Positions 16,892 through 24,727 of a DNA stretch of 38,450 nucleotides are shown piece by piece. The position numbers and the translations under genes are program-made. The stretch comes from Clostridia bacterium (lineage in GTDB: Bacteria; Bacillota; Sulfobacillia; SLMV01): assembly GCA_003566675.1 (NCBI GenBank), contig PXCI01000214.1, forward strand, positions 1 to 38,450, read 5' to 3'. The notes under the pieces are model-generated. The model worked only from the letters and a program-made list of their open reading frames with translations, made no database searches and was not told where the DNA came from. Position 1 is the stretch's first letter, and every line of letters starts with the position of its first letter.

Positions 16892-18964
16892 ATGTCAGCA
16901 AAGAATGCTCCCAGAGTCACCGTCCCTCCCGCGCCCGATTCACCTCAACGGCAGGTCACTGAGGTGCTGCACGGCAAAACCATCACCGACCCCTACCGCT
17001 GGCTGGAAGACTCAGACAGCACCGCGACCCTGCAATGGACCGACAAACAGAATTCCCGGACGGAGACCGTGTTGAGCCAGATTCCCTACCATGATACCTA
17101 TCGCGAAGAACTCACCCGGGTTCTAGCCTACGAGGCGATCGGTGCCCCCCAGGCCCGCAATGAGACCCTCTTCTACACCCACCGGCCCGAAGGAGCCGAC
17201 CAGCCCCGCCTCTGCATGAGGAGGGAAGGCACAGACCAGGTCCTACTGGATCCCAATGAACGGGACGAGGCAGGGCTCGTAGCGCTGGACTGGTGGCAAC
17301 CCTCACCGGACGGCAGCCTCGTCGCCTACGGCTGTTCCCGCAGTGGCGACGAATGGAGTACGCTACAGATCCTCGACACAGAGACCCGGAAAATCCTCCC
17401 GGTCAGCATCGAGCGCGCCCGAATGTCCAGCATAGCCTGGGAGCCCGACAATTCCGCCTTCTTCTACACCCGGTACCCCCTTCCCGGCGAAGTACCGGAG
17501 GGTGAGGCATTCTACAACCGAAGGGTCTTCTATCACCGGATGGGCCAAGATCCATCCCAGGATCCCGTCATCTTCGGCGAGGGCAGGCCCAAAGAGGAAA
17601 TGTACCAGGTCAGCCTCTCCCCTGACGGTCAGCACCTCGTGGTGAGCGTCGGCTACTCCCGATCCAGAAATGATCTTTACGTCCGGGATCGGAGCAATCC
17701 TGGTGCGGGTTTTGTCCCCATCATTGCGGGCGAAGACGCCCTCTTCACCGGCAGGATCACAGAAGGGGTGCTGTACCTGCTCACCAATTTCCGGGCGCCC
17801 CGGTATCGCATCGTGGCCGTTGACCTGTCAGACCCTCGCCCCGAGTGTTGGGAAGACATTGTCCCTGAGCAGCCAGACCTGGTCCTCAGGGAGATGAAGA
17901 TCGCCGATGGCCAGCTGGCCATCACCTGTCTGCGAGACGCAACCTCCTGCATGTACCGATGTGAGCTCGATGGATCCCATTTCACGGAGGTCGATCTTCC
18001 CTTCCCAGGCACGGTGTCCGATCTCACCTTGGGAGCGAATGAGGACCTGTTCTTCACCCTACAGTCCTACGTCCGCCCCCCGGGAATCTACCGACTCAAT
18101 ATGCGAGATCGAGCCGTGAGGGAAGTCCGCGCCGGCTCCGGCGCAATCGATCCTGATGACTATGAAGTTCACCAGGTCATGTACACCTCAGGGGACGGGA
18201 CCCGGATCCCCATGTCCATCATCCATCACCGGAAGACGGACCTCGAACAGTCCAACCCAACGGTTCTGACCGGATACGGCGGATTCAACGCCAGTCGCAC
18301 ACCCACCTACCTGGCAGCCCAAATACCCTGGTTGAAAGCCGGTGGAGTTTTTGCGGTGGCAAACCTTCGTGGTGGCAGTGAATACGGGGAACAGTGGCAT
18401 CGCGCAGGGATGCTGGGCAACAAGCAGAACGTCTTCGACGACTTCATCGCCGCTGCAGAGCACCTGGTAAATCAGCGTTACACCACCCCCGAGCAACTGG
18501 GGATCCTCGGTGGGAGCAACGGCGGACTACTGGTCGGAGCAGCGATGACCCAGCGTCCCGATCTGTTCGGCGCCGTCGCCTGTGGTGTTCCCCTCCTGGA
18601 CATGATTCGGTATCACAGATTCCTCATCGCCTCTATATGGATCCCCGAATACGGATCTGCCGAGGACCCTGAGCAATTTGAGTGGCTCCGCGCCTACTCC
18701 CCCTATCACAACGTCAACCCGGAGACACAGTATCCGCCGGTGCTGCTGTATACGGCGACAGCGGACTCGCGCGTTCACCCCCTTCATGCCAGAAAGATGG
18801 CCGCCCTGCTCCAACGAGGCGACAGCTCGGACCGACCGGTCCTTCTATTCGTCGAGGAAGATGCGGGCCACGGAGTTGGCAAGCCGGTAAACAAGATGGT
18901 GGAGGGACAGGCCAGGATCTGGACATTTCTAAGCTGGCAGCTGGACCTGGATATCAGAGGTTGA
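16892..18964 (+). CDS. Prolyl oligopeptidase family serine peptidase (S9A)
   Basis: This protein of about 690 residues has the two-domain layout of prolyl oligopeptidases: an N-terminal segment with DPYRWLED, a beta-propeller and a C-terminal alpha/beta hydrolase. Catalytic residues are Ser543 in GGSNGG, Asp626 in TADSRV and His661 in DAGHG (numbered from the ATG at 16889). NLRGGSEYGEQWH is a further family signature. The enzyme cleaves short peptides after proline in the cytoplasm; no signal peptide is present. GAGGTGAG overlaps the region before two adjacent ATG codons; the second (16892) has better spacing. It is divergent from the amidohydrolase. Confidence 0.92.
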   Translation: MSAKNAPRVTVPPAPDSPQRQVTEVLHGKTITDPYRWLEDSDSTATLQWTDKQNSRTETVLSQIPYHDTYREELTRVLAYEAIGAPQARNETLFYTHRPEGADQPRLCMRREGTDQVLLDPNERDEAGLVALDWWQPSPDGSLVAYGCSRSGDEWSTLQILDTETRKILPVSIERARMSSIAWEPDNSAFFYTRYPLPGEVPEGEAFYNRRVFYHRMGQDPSQDPVIFGEGRPKEEMYQVSLSPDGQHLVVSVGYSRSRNDLYVRDRSNPGAGFVPIIAGEDALFTGRITEGVLYLLTNFRAPRYRIVAVDLSDPRPECWEDIVPEQPDLVLREMKIADGQLAITCLRDATSCMYRCELDGSHFTEVDLPFPGTVSDLTLGANEDLFFTLQSYVRPPGIYRLNMRDRAVREVRAGSGAIDPDDYEVHQVMYTSGDGTRIPMSIIHHRKTDLEQSNPTVLTGYGGFNASRTPTYLAAQIPWLKAGGVFAVANLRGGSEYGEQWHRAGMLGNKQNVFDDFIAAAEHLVNQRYTTPEQLGILGGSNGGLLVGAAMTQRPDLFGAVACGVPLLDMIRYHRFLIASIWIPEYGSAEDPEQFEWLRAYSPYHNVNPETQYPPVLLYTATADSRVHPLHARKMAALLQRGDSSDRPVLLFVEEDAGHGVGKPVNKMVEGQARIWTFLSWQLDLDIRG

Positions 18965-18971
18965 TCCCAGC

Positions 18972-18997
18972 GGTGAGTCCGGGTAGCCGGACTCACC
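18972..18997 (+). terminator. Hairpin after prolyl oligopeptidase
   Basis: GGTGAGTCCGG (18972-18982) pairs with CCGGACTCACC (18987-18997) around a GTAG tetraloop, a perfect 11-bp stem starting seven bases after the stop. The following bases are pyrimidine-rich without a full T-run. Confidence 0.6.
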
Positions 18998-19110
18998 CTA
19001 CATCTTCCGTTCAAAGAAACACGGCCGCGGTGGAGTCACCCTGTCTCCAGTTTCATCTTGGACCTGGATTCGACAGGACATAGACTCGTCTTCACACCGT
19101 CGGGTTTCTC

Positions 19111-19512
19111 TCAGATCCGGACGCGCATGCGGACAAACATGCCCACGGCAACACCGGCGAAGAGAAAGATGAAAAGCTGTATGCCCCGACCCAACCCTCT
19201 CTGCAGGGCTACGTAGACAATGACGTCCATCAGACCCGTTGTGCCGAGCAAATAGGCGGTAATCACCGCCGCCATAACGGGGAAGAAGATGGCCATAAAA
19301 AGCAGGGTGCCAGCCCCAACCACGTGATTGGGACCCTCCTCGAACAATAGAACCACGATCACACCACCCAGGAGAGAGCCCGCAACCAGGACCCACTCAG
19401 ACAGTGCAAAGGGCACATAATCATTATAGGGAGTCCACTGCGTCATGGTAAGAAATCCGAGGATCACGCCAACAAAGACGATCACTAACCAGCCCGTTGG
19501 GTTTTCTCGCAT
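19111..19512 (-). CDS. Unknown four-helix membrane protein, end of the ABC operon
   Basis: This 133-residue protein has about four hydrophobic segments (roughly residues 8-25, 38-57, 62-90 and 108-128), separated by short loops containing MTQWTPYNDYVPF and LFEEGPNHVV. I do not recognise a family. Its ATG overlaps the stop of the preceding gene by one base (TAATG), so the two are translationally coupled and probably form a membrane complex. Position at the end of the peptide-ABC operon suggests a linked function, but nothing in the sequence says what. Confidence 0.65.
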   Translation of the reverse strand: MRENPTGWLVIVFVGVILGFLTMTQWTPYNDYVPFALSEWVLVAGSLLGGVIVVLLFEEGPNHVVGAGTLLFMAIFFPVMAAVITAYLLGTTGLMDVIVYVALQRGLGRGIQLFIFLFAGVAVGMFVRMRVRI

Positions 19513-19997
19513 TAGTTTCGCCCCACTCCATGCAGCCTGAATTCCTTGTCAACAGTTGCTCTACTGTTGAGCGGCTGCACCACCATTGATCCGTAAACCA
19601 CCCACTCAGAGGGGTCTACATCGGTGAGACGCTCCAGGGACTGCACATCCTGGAAGCTCGATCCCGGCTCCACCGGGATCTCCAGCAGCGCAGCCTGAGC
19701 CTCTGACACTTCTTCCGTAACAAAGACCTCAGGACGGGCCCCCACGATCGCCTCGCCCCTGCGGACAACAAATCGTATGCTGTGAATGTGGTAGTGTCCT
19801 GAAGTGCTCTCGCTCTGCAAGGTCACCTCCACGGGATTGTCGCCATCGGGTGTCACCCTCACCTCGGCGAGAACGAGATTAACCCCCTGGACCGTCTGAA
19901 CACCCTCCGCATGTCTCACGATGGTCATCCCCATCAGGACCAGACATAAAGCCGCCCCAACCCCCGTGCATAGTAGTAGTATCTGCCGTGCACTCAT
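19512..19997 (-). CDS. Unknown membrane-anchored extracytoplasmic protein
   Basis: This 161-residue protein has one N-terminal hydrophobic helix (residues about 6-27) and a soluble, beta-rich domain with alternating hydrophobic residues (VNLVLAEVRVTP, VEVTLQSES, SIRFVVRR), suggesting an Ig-like or beta-sandwich fold outside the membrane. No Cys lipobox is in place (a Cys at residue 10 lies too early). No family recognised. It follows the permease gene by about 80 bases and is coupled to the next membrane protein. Confidence 0.6.
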   Translation of the reverse strand: MSARQILLLCTGVGAALCLVLMGMTIVRHAEGVQTVQGVNLVLAEVRVTPDGDNPVEVTLQSESTSGHYHIHSIRFVVRRGEAIVGARPEVFVTEEVSEAQAALLEIPVEPGSSFQDVQSLERLTDVDPSEWVVYGSMVVQPLNSRATVDKEFRLHGVGRN

Positions 19998-20076
19998 CTA
20001 TGCCACCCCAAATCAACCTGACAAGCCTTCACCTGTACACATCATATCAAAAGTATCTACCAGCAGTCCCCGCATC

Positions 20077-20985
20077 CTAGGCCTTGAGCCTGGGATCCAA
20101 AATATCACGTAGGGCATCACCAAGCACGTTTATGGATAGCACGGTGAAAAATATCGCCATTCCCGGGAAGATGATGAGGTGGGGCGCATCGCGAACGTGA
20201 TGTCTTGCCGTACTGGCCATGGCTCCCCATTCCGGTGTGGGCGGCTGAACACCCAGGCCCAGAAAACCCATCCCGGCCGCAGTCAGGATGGCTGTGGCCA
20301 CTGACAATGTGGTCAGAACAATGATGGGTGATAGAGAGTTGATCACCAGGTGACGGATAATGATCCTCCAACCCGAAGCACCAAGGGAGCGAGCTGCCTC
20401 TACGTAATCCATCTCCTTCACCGACAGGACACTTCCGCGACTGATCCGTGCAAAACTCGGTATGCCCCAGATTGTGAGGGCCACAATGAGGTTGAAAAGG
20501 TTCGGACCGAGAATGCTCACGATTAAAATGGCGAGCAAGATGCCCGGGAAAGCCATCATGACATCCACAACCCGCATGACAAGGTTGTCAAACCTGCCCC
20601 CGTAGTAGCCGGCAAGAACCCCAAGGGTCACCCCAAGTACCATGCCGCCGAAGGCACCGAGCAACCCGATCATCAAGGACACGCGCGTACCGTAGGCAAT
20701 TCTGGTCAGGACATCACGACCGATCTCATCAGTACCCAGCCAGTGATCGCTGGTAGGTGACTGCAACCGCCGCAGAAGGTTCTGGTGCTGAGGCTCATAG
20801 GGAGTCAGGTAAGGCGCCCCTAGTCCCATCATCACCACCAGCAGCAAAAAGACAAGCGCAGCCGCGACGAGGCGATTCTTCTTGAGGCGGATCTTGAACC
20901 GCTGGCCAAAAGTCAGGCCCTGAGGATCCTCAGCAGAGGTTCCTGCGGACAATCCGTCACTCGTAGATTCCATCTGCCTTGACAC
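20077..20985 (-). CDS. Peptide/nickel-type ABC transporter permease, DppC-like
   Basis: This 302-residue permease has about six hydrophobic segments and the DppC/OppC landmarks: TPYEPQHQN near the start, HWLGTDEIGRDVLTRIAYGTRVSL, and the EAA loop YVEAARSLGASGWRIIIRHLV-type segment that contacts an ATPase. It forms the membrane pore together with the upstream DppB-like protein. The start is a GTG at 20985, with GAGGG about nine bases upstream, 22 bases after the dppB-like stop. Substrate class (peptide, opine, nickel, sugar) cannot be deduced from the permease. Confidence 0.9.
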   Translation of the reverse strand: MSRQMESTSDGLSAGTSAEDPQGLTFGQRFKIRLKKNRLVAAALVFLLLVVMMGLGAPYLTPYEPQHQNLLRRLQSPTSDHWLGTDEIGRDVLTRIAYGTRVSLMIGLLGAFGGMVLGVTLGVLAGYYGGRFDNLVMRVVDVMMAFPGILLAILIVSILGPNLFNLIVALTIWGIPSFARISRGSVLSVKEMDYVEAARSLGASGWRIIIRHLVINSLSPIIVLTTLSVATAILTAAGMGFLGLGVQPPTPEWGAMASTARHHVRDAPHLIIFPGMAIFFTVLSINVLGDALRDILDPRLKA

Positions 20986-21007
20986 ACATTCTCACCCTCT
21001 CAGCCGA

Positions 21008-21961
21008 TCAGTCGTAACGAATGCGGGGATCAATGATTGCATAGGTCAAATCGGTAGCAAAATTCGCCGACACGAAGGCAACCGCCACCAGGAGCACCGT
21101 CGCCTGCACCACGGGGAAGTCGCGGCTGTTGATCGCACCGATCATGTAGCGGCCCACTCCAGGCCAGGCAAACACGGACTCCGTAATGACCGATCCACTA
21201 AGCATGGCGCCAACCGACATCCCCAGCAGCGTCACTACGGGAATCAGGGCATTTCTCAGGGCATGGCGAAAAATGACGATCCGTTGTGAGAGTCCCTTAG
21301 CCCGGGCAGTGCGTACATAGTCCTGGTTGATCACATCCAGCATGCTCGAACGTGTGAACCGGGCGAGAACGGCTGCTGAACTGGTGCCCAGGGTCACCGC
21401 CGGCATGATCGCATAGCGCAGACCCTCCCAGCTGAAGATCGACCCTCCGAACCCTGAAGGCGGAAGCACTCTCCAGTACAACCCGAAAAGGAGCATGAGG
21501 ACGTAACCAAAAAAGAAGTTCGGGATTGAAACACCGAATAAGGCCCCCACCATGGTGGCATTGTCCACAATGGTATCTCGCCTGACAGCAGAGACAATAC
21601 CAAAACCAACACCCAACACCACAGATATAATCATGGCGAACAAACCTAGCTGCAAGGTGGCAGGAATCCGGCCAGCCAGGTCTTCCGAAATGGGCGTCCT
21701 GTGCCGGATCGACCGGCCGAGATCACCCCGCAAAGTCCTGGAGAGATAGGCCAGGTACTGAATGTGGAGAGGGCGATCAAAGCCCATCTGGGCCCTGAGT
21801 CGTTCCACCATCTCTTCCCGGGCTTCACCCTCAAGGTCAGGAGGAATCATCATTGTGACAGGATCTCCTGGAGCAAAATAGAGGGAGAAAAACACCACGG
21901 TCATCACGGCGAGAACCGTGGGCACTGCCAACATGAGCCGTTTGGCGATGAATGTCTGCAC
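21008..21961 (-). CDS. Peptide/nickel-type ABC transporter permease, DppB-like
   Basis: This 317-residue permease has the DppB/OppB pattern: first helix RLMLAVPTVLAVMTVVFF, then FAPGDPV, the loop YVRTARAKGLSQRIVIFRHA (EAA motif) and the end DLTYAIIDPRIRY. The frame extends to a TTG at 21967, but GGAGG (21973-21969) is seven bases from the GTG at 21961, which I chose. It lies between the binding protein and the DppC-like permease. A 12-bp hairpin precedes it and probably lowers its expression relative to the binding protein. Confidence 0.9.
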   Translation of the reverse strand: MQTFIAKRLMLAVPTVLAVMTVVFFSLYFAPGDPVTMMIPPDLEGEAREEMVERLRAQMGFDRPLHIQYLAYLSRTLRGDLGRSIRHRTPISEDLAGRIPATLQLGLFAMIISVVLGVGFGIVSAVRRDTIVDNATMVGALFGVSIPNFFFGYVLMLLFGLYWRVLPPSGFGGSIFSWEGLRYAIMPAVTLGTSSAAVLARFTRSSMLDVINQDYVRTARAKGLSQRIVIFRHALRNALIPVVTLLGMSVGAMLSGSVITESVFAWPGVGRYMIGAINSRDFPVVQATVLLVAVAFVSANFATDLTYAIIDPRIRYD

Positions 21962-21994
21962 AATCAAACCTCCTCACACAAAACTCATCGAGGA

Positions 21995-22023
21995 GGGGAA
22001 GGGGTATGACCTACCCCTTCCCC
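21995..22023 (-). terminator. Intercistronic hairpin between binding protein and permease genes
   Basis: GGGGAAGGGGTA (21995-22006) and TACCCCTTCCCC (22012-22023) form a perfect 12-bp stem with a five-base loop, located 14 bases after the binding-protein stop. Such hairpins in ABC operons usually act as partial terminators or protect the 3' end of the abundant binding-protein mRNA (known for similar operons; inferred here). Confidence 0.6.
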
Positions 22024-22037
22024 GAATCGCGAGAGAC

Positions 22038-23687
22038 CTACTTATCCAGCCAGGCGTCTTCCAGCCAGAAGATGTTGTAGTTGTACAGGTGGTACCCCTG
22101 CACCCACGGCTGAACGGGATTGTGACTGATTCCGTGCCACAGCCAGAACTTGAGCTGATGATCGTAGGCGATCTGCTGGAACTCGCCAATCAACTCGACT
22201 CGCTTGCTGTAGTCAACGGTCTCGAGGACGGTGTCGATGATGTCATCCACCTGCTGGGAGACCTCGGCCAGAGCAGGCTGCCGGGCGATCTGGGAGACAT
22301 TCCAGTAGGTGTCCGAGTGCAGGTTGCCGGTACCGGTTCCGATTCTGTGGGCAAACCCACCCAGGCTCCACCACGAAACATGGTACTCGCCTGCCCGGAT
22401 TGCATCCAGGTACGTACCCCATTCCAGGGACACGATCTCGGCGTCAAAGCCAATGCGGTTCAGCTGCTCCTGTATAATCTGGCTGTACAGGACCCGGAGC
22501 TCTGAGTCGGAGGTCAGGATGATGATCTCCAGGGGCTCGCCATCCTTGTGACGGATCCCATCATCGCCCATGACCCAGCCGGCCCCGTCCAAAATCTGTT
22601 CGGCCTCGGCGACATCGAACTCGGGCATGGGGACGTCAGCATGGTAAAAGGGCGATGCGCTGGGTACGCCCGCCCGGCTCACTTCAGCCGCACCGAGGAG
22701 AACCTCGTCGATGATCAGCTGCACGTCGATGGCCCGGGCGATGGCCCTGCGCACCTCGAGCTCTGCCGTGGGACCGTCGGCCAGGTTCAATGCCACCATC
22801 TGGTAACTGGGGGTGACTCGGTCCTCGATCAGCACGCCGGCATCTTCGAGACGTGGGATATCCTTGGGCTCGACACCATACACCATGTCCAAATTGCCTG
22901 CCTCGGTCTCAATGACCCGAGTACTGGCCTCGGGGATGATCCTGACCTTGAGGCCATCCAGGTAAGGAGTCCCACCCCAGTAATCATCGAATCGGACGTA
23001 GTCAATGTGACTCCCCGGCACATACTCCTTGAACATGAAGGGCCCCGCTCCAACCGGATTGCGGGCAAAATCCTCGCCGGCAGCCTCCACGGCCGTCGGG
23101 CTCAGGATTCCACTGCTCCAGGTCATCTGCTCGAGGAAATCGACGTAGATGTCAAAGAGGTTGAACTTCACCGTGAAGTCATCGAGTACCTCTATGCTCT
23201 CGATGTGCTCGTCCCAACGAGACAGGTGAAGGGAACCCACTTCCGGATCCAAAATGCGCTCGAAGTTGAACTTGACGGCCTCGGCATCAAACCGGGTGCC
23301 GTCGTGGAAGGTTACGTCATCACGAAGGTGAAAGACGTAGGCGAGACCGTCATCGACGGCCTCCCATGATGTCGCCAGGATCGGTTGCAGCTCCTCGTCC
23401 TGATCGAGCCGCAACAGTGGATCGTACATGTACTGGATTGCCTGACGGCTTGGCCAACAACTCATCAGATGGTAGTCCATCGATACCGTATCGGCTCCTA
23501 GGCCAATGACGAGAACGCCGCCCTCCTTGGGGCCCTCATCCTCCTCGGCCTCGTCGACGGGATCAGCAGGCGTCTCGGGCTCGTCCGGGTCCTCGACTTC
23601 AGCCTCCTGCCCGCAGGCAGCTAAGAAAACCATCGCGGCGAGCATCATCACAACAAGTAAGCTCAACCATACAGACTTAAGACGCAA
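22038..23687 (-). CDS. Family 5 extracellular solute-binding lipoprotein of a peptide-type ABC transporter
   Basis: This 549-residue protein has a lipoprotein signal (MRLKSVWLSL, hydrophobic core, FLAAC with Cys25), an acidic linker rich in Glu, Asp and Pro (27-52) and the SBP_bac_5 fold signatures: DPLLRLDQDEELQPILATSWE, YVFHLRDDVTFHDG, and NPVGAGPFMFKEY. It captures the substrate outside the membrane. The frame is open to 23729; TTG at 23687 has GGAGGGGG (23703-23696) eight bases upstream and gives an ideal signal peptide, so I chose it. It is the first gene of an operon with two permeases and two unknown membrane proteins; no ATPase gene follows. Confidence 0.9.
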   Translation of the reverse strand: MRLKSVWLSLLVVMMLAAMVFLAACGQEAEVEDPDEPETPADPVDEAEEDEGPKEGGVLVIGLGADTVSMDYHLMSCWPSRQAIQYMYDPLLRLDQDEELQPILATSWEAVDDGLAYVFHLRDDVTFHDGTRFDAEAVKFNFERILDPEVGSLHLSRWDEHIESIEVLDDFTVKFNLFDIYVDFLEQMTWSSGILSPTAVEAAGEDFARNPVGAGPFMFKEYVPGSHIDYVRFDDYWGGTPYLDGLKVRIIPEASTRVIETEAGNLDMVYGVEPKDIPRLEDAGVLIEDRVTPSYQMVALNLADGPTAELEVRRAIARAIDVQLIIDEVLLGAAEVSRAGVPSASPFYHADVPMPEFDVAEAEQILDGAGWVMGDDGIRHKDGEPLEIIILTSDSELRVLYSQIIQEQLNRIGFDAEIVSLEWGTYLDAIRAGEYHVSWWSLGGFAHRIGTGTGNLHSDTYWNVSQIARQPALAEVSQQVDDIIDTVLETVDYSKRVELIGEFQQIAYDHQLKFWLWHGISHNPVQPWVQGYHLYNYNIFWLEDAWLDK

Positions 23688-23772
23688 AGCACATACCCCC
23701 TCCAAAAACATTGTGTTCTGCAAACTCATTAACCTGACGTCTTGGATGCCTCCTCACAGGCTAACGGTCTTC

Positions 23773-23869
23773 ACACTGCAACCCGAGGCACGAAGCCGGG
23801 GACAGATTGGATATGGATCATCAACCCTTCCACACCTGTTCGCTCGGTTCGTGCCTCGGGACGCAGTGT
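23773..23869 (-). repeat. Long inverted repeat in the leader of the ABC operon
   Basis: Three stem blocks pair in order: 23773-23779 with 23863-23869 (7 bp), 23782-23794 with 23848-23860 (13 bp, CCCGAGGCACGAA) and 23796-23798 with 23845-23847 (3 bp). They are interrupted only by a 2x2 internal loop and one bulge, and the loop is 46 bases. It lies 86-182 bases upstream of the binding-protein start, downstream of the candidate promoter, so it would be transcribed. It may be a regulatory leader or a remnant small repeat element; no target-site duplication is evident. Confidence 0.6.
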
Positions 23870-23904
23870 CGATGTCGATCGCCTGGTCAAAAACAGTGCG
23901 ACCG

Positions 23905-23934
23905 ATTGTACTCTGTCGCTGTATGTTTCTACAA
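23905..23934 (-). promoter_or_regulatory. Candidate promoter of the ABC operon
   Basis: On the minus strand TTGTAG (23934-23929) and TACAAT (23910-23905) are separated by 18 bases. The -10 is a 5/6 match. Transcription would begin near 23898 and give a leader of about 210 bases containing the long inverted repeat. Confidence 0.4.
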
Positions 23935-24014
23935 TCACAAGCAATATTCCTGCCAGTCTACTTCTTGCGCAATAGCGACCTGATGGATCGGAAAGGGTAT
24001 CCTGGAAACCATGG

Positions 24015-24050
24015 CTACGGGGGCAGGCGGGGCCAAACCCCCCTGCCGTA
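24015..24050. other. Imperfect G/C hairpin in intergenic region
   Basis: TACGG at the left and CCGTA at the right, with CAGG/CCTG and GGGG/CCCC inside, form an interrupted stem around GGCCAAA. It lies between the divergent ABC operon and the coat gene pair. Its role is unclear; it could end a short transcript or be part of the 5' leader of the gene at 24209. The rest of 23935-24167 shows nothing I recognise. Confidence 0.3.
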
Positions 24051-24167
24051 ACCGTGTCTCTCCTGGCAATTCACCTTTACGCCCAAAAAGCCAGTGGCTC
24101 CCGGCGTATGCAGAATGGCGCTCGATAGGGAACGATCGATGCATTCCTCACGACACCCAAGGAGAGA

Positions 24168-24194
24168 GTACAGATGTAGGGCCAAACTCTGTAC
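24168..24194 (+). promoter_or_regulatory. Hairpin directly before the ribosome binding site of the coat gene pair
   Basis: GTACAGA (24168-24174) pairs with TCTGTAC (24188-24194) around a 13-base loop, and the second arm ends exactly where the Shine-Dalgarno GGAGGTGA (24195-24202) begins. The position suggests an effect on mRNA stability or ribosome access. Confidence 0.35.
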
Positions 24195-24208
24195 GGAGGT
24201 GACTCGCC

Positions 24209-24418
24209 GTGAGCCAGAATGATCTTACCCGGCGCGAGCTGCTTGAACTCCAGGACGCTTTGCAAAGAGAGATACTCGAGATCGAAACCTACGGAAATTA
24301 CATCGGCCAGACCGAGGATCCAAAGCTGAAGCAGGTCCTGGAGAGCATCCAGAAGACCCATCAAAACCACTATGATCAGCTCGTTAACCAGATCAATCCA
24401 GGGAATAGGGGGGGCTAA
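24209..24418 (+). CDS. Small helical protein paired with a CotF-type coat protein
   Basis: This 69-residue protein is almost entirely helical by sequence (LTRRELLELQDALQREILEIE, then LKQVLESIQKTHQNHYDQLVNQI) and looks like a short ferritin-like helical pair. The GTG start at 24209 has GGAGGTGA six bases upstream. It is separated by one base from a CotF-family gene, and small helical partners of this kind are often found beside CotF proteins in spore formers. A spore-coat role is inference from the neighbour. Confidence 0.65.
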   Translation: MSQNDLTRRELLELQDALQREILEIETYGNYIGQTEDPKLKQVLESIQKTHQNHYDQLVNQINPGNRGG

Positions 24419-24419
24419 G

Positions 24420-24689
24420 GTGCCCGACAAGCTCGCCACAGATCAGATCATCGTCACCGACTGTCTGAATCGGCAGAAGTTCCTCAGCGACAGTTACAAT
24501 AGGGCGACCCTTGAAAGCTCAAGCTCCGGGCTCAGAAATGCCTTTAGCAAGATTCATCGGGAGGAGGTCGAGGCAGCAGAAACACTTTACCGAGAGATGA
24601 GCCGTCGCGGATGGTATAAGCCGGAGATGGCAACGCCCGAGGAAATAAGCAAGGCACAACAGGCCCTTCGTGTCCGGAAAACCCACTGA
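24420..24689 (+). CDS. CotF-family spore coat protein
   Basis: This 89-residue protein matches the coat F domain pattern: TDQIIVTDCLNRQKFLSDSY, then LRNAFSKIHREEVEAAETLYREM and the signature ending RRGWY (62-66). CotF proteins are small helical components of the endospore coat. The frame extends upstream to 24372, but the GTG at 24420, one base after the preceding stop and preceded by a G-rich site five bases away, gives the family N-terminus. Expression late in sporulation from a sigma-K or sigma-E promoter would be expected, but I cannot identify one. Confidence 0.8.
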   Translation: MPDKLATDQIIVTDCLNRQKFLSDSYNRATLESSSSGLRNAFSKIHREEVEAAETLYREMSRRGWYKPEMATPEEISKAQQALRVRKTH

Positions 24690-24696
24690 AACAGAC

Positions 24697-24716
24697 GCCC
24701 GGCCTCCCGGCCGGGC
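24697..24716. terminator. Bidirectional hairpin between CotF and cis-prenyltransferase genes
   Basis: GCCCGGCC (24697-24704) and GGCCGGGC (24709-24716) form a perfect 8-bp G/C stem with a TCCC loop, followed by TCATTTCC in the plus direction. It sits eight bases after the CotF stop and 12 bases from the convergent stop. Confidence 0.65.
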
Positions 24717-24727
24717 TCATTTCCGTC

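Noticed and set aside
22548-23369. 273-codon plus-strand ORF
   Set aside because: It lies antisense inside the solute-binding protein gene, which has a full lipoprotein signal and family motifs. The antisense translation is Gly/His/Asp-rich with no family pattern and no binding site.
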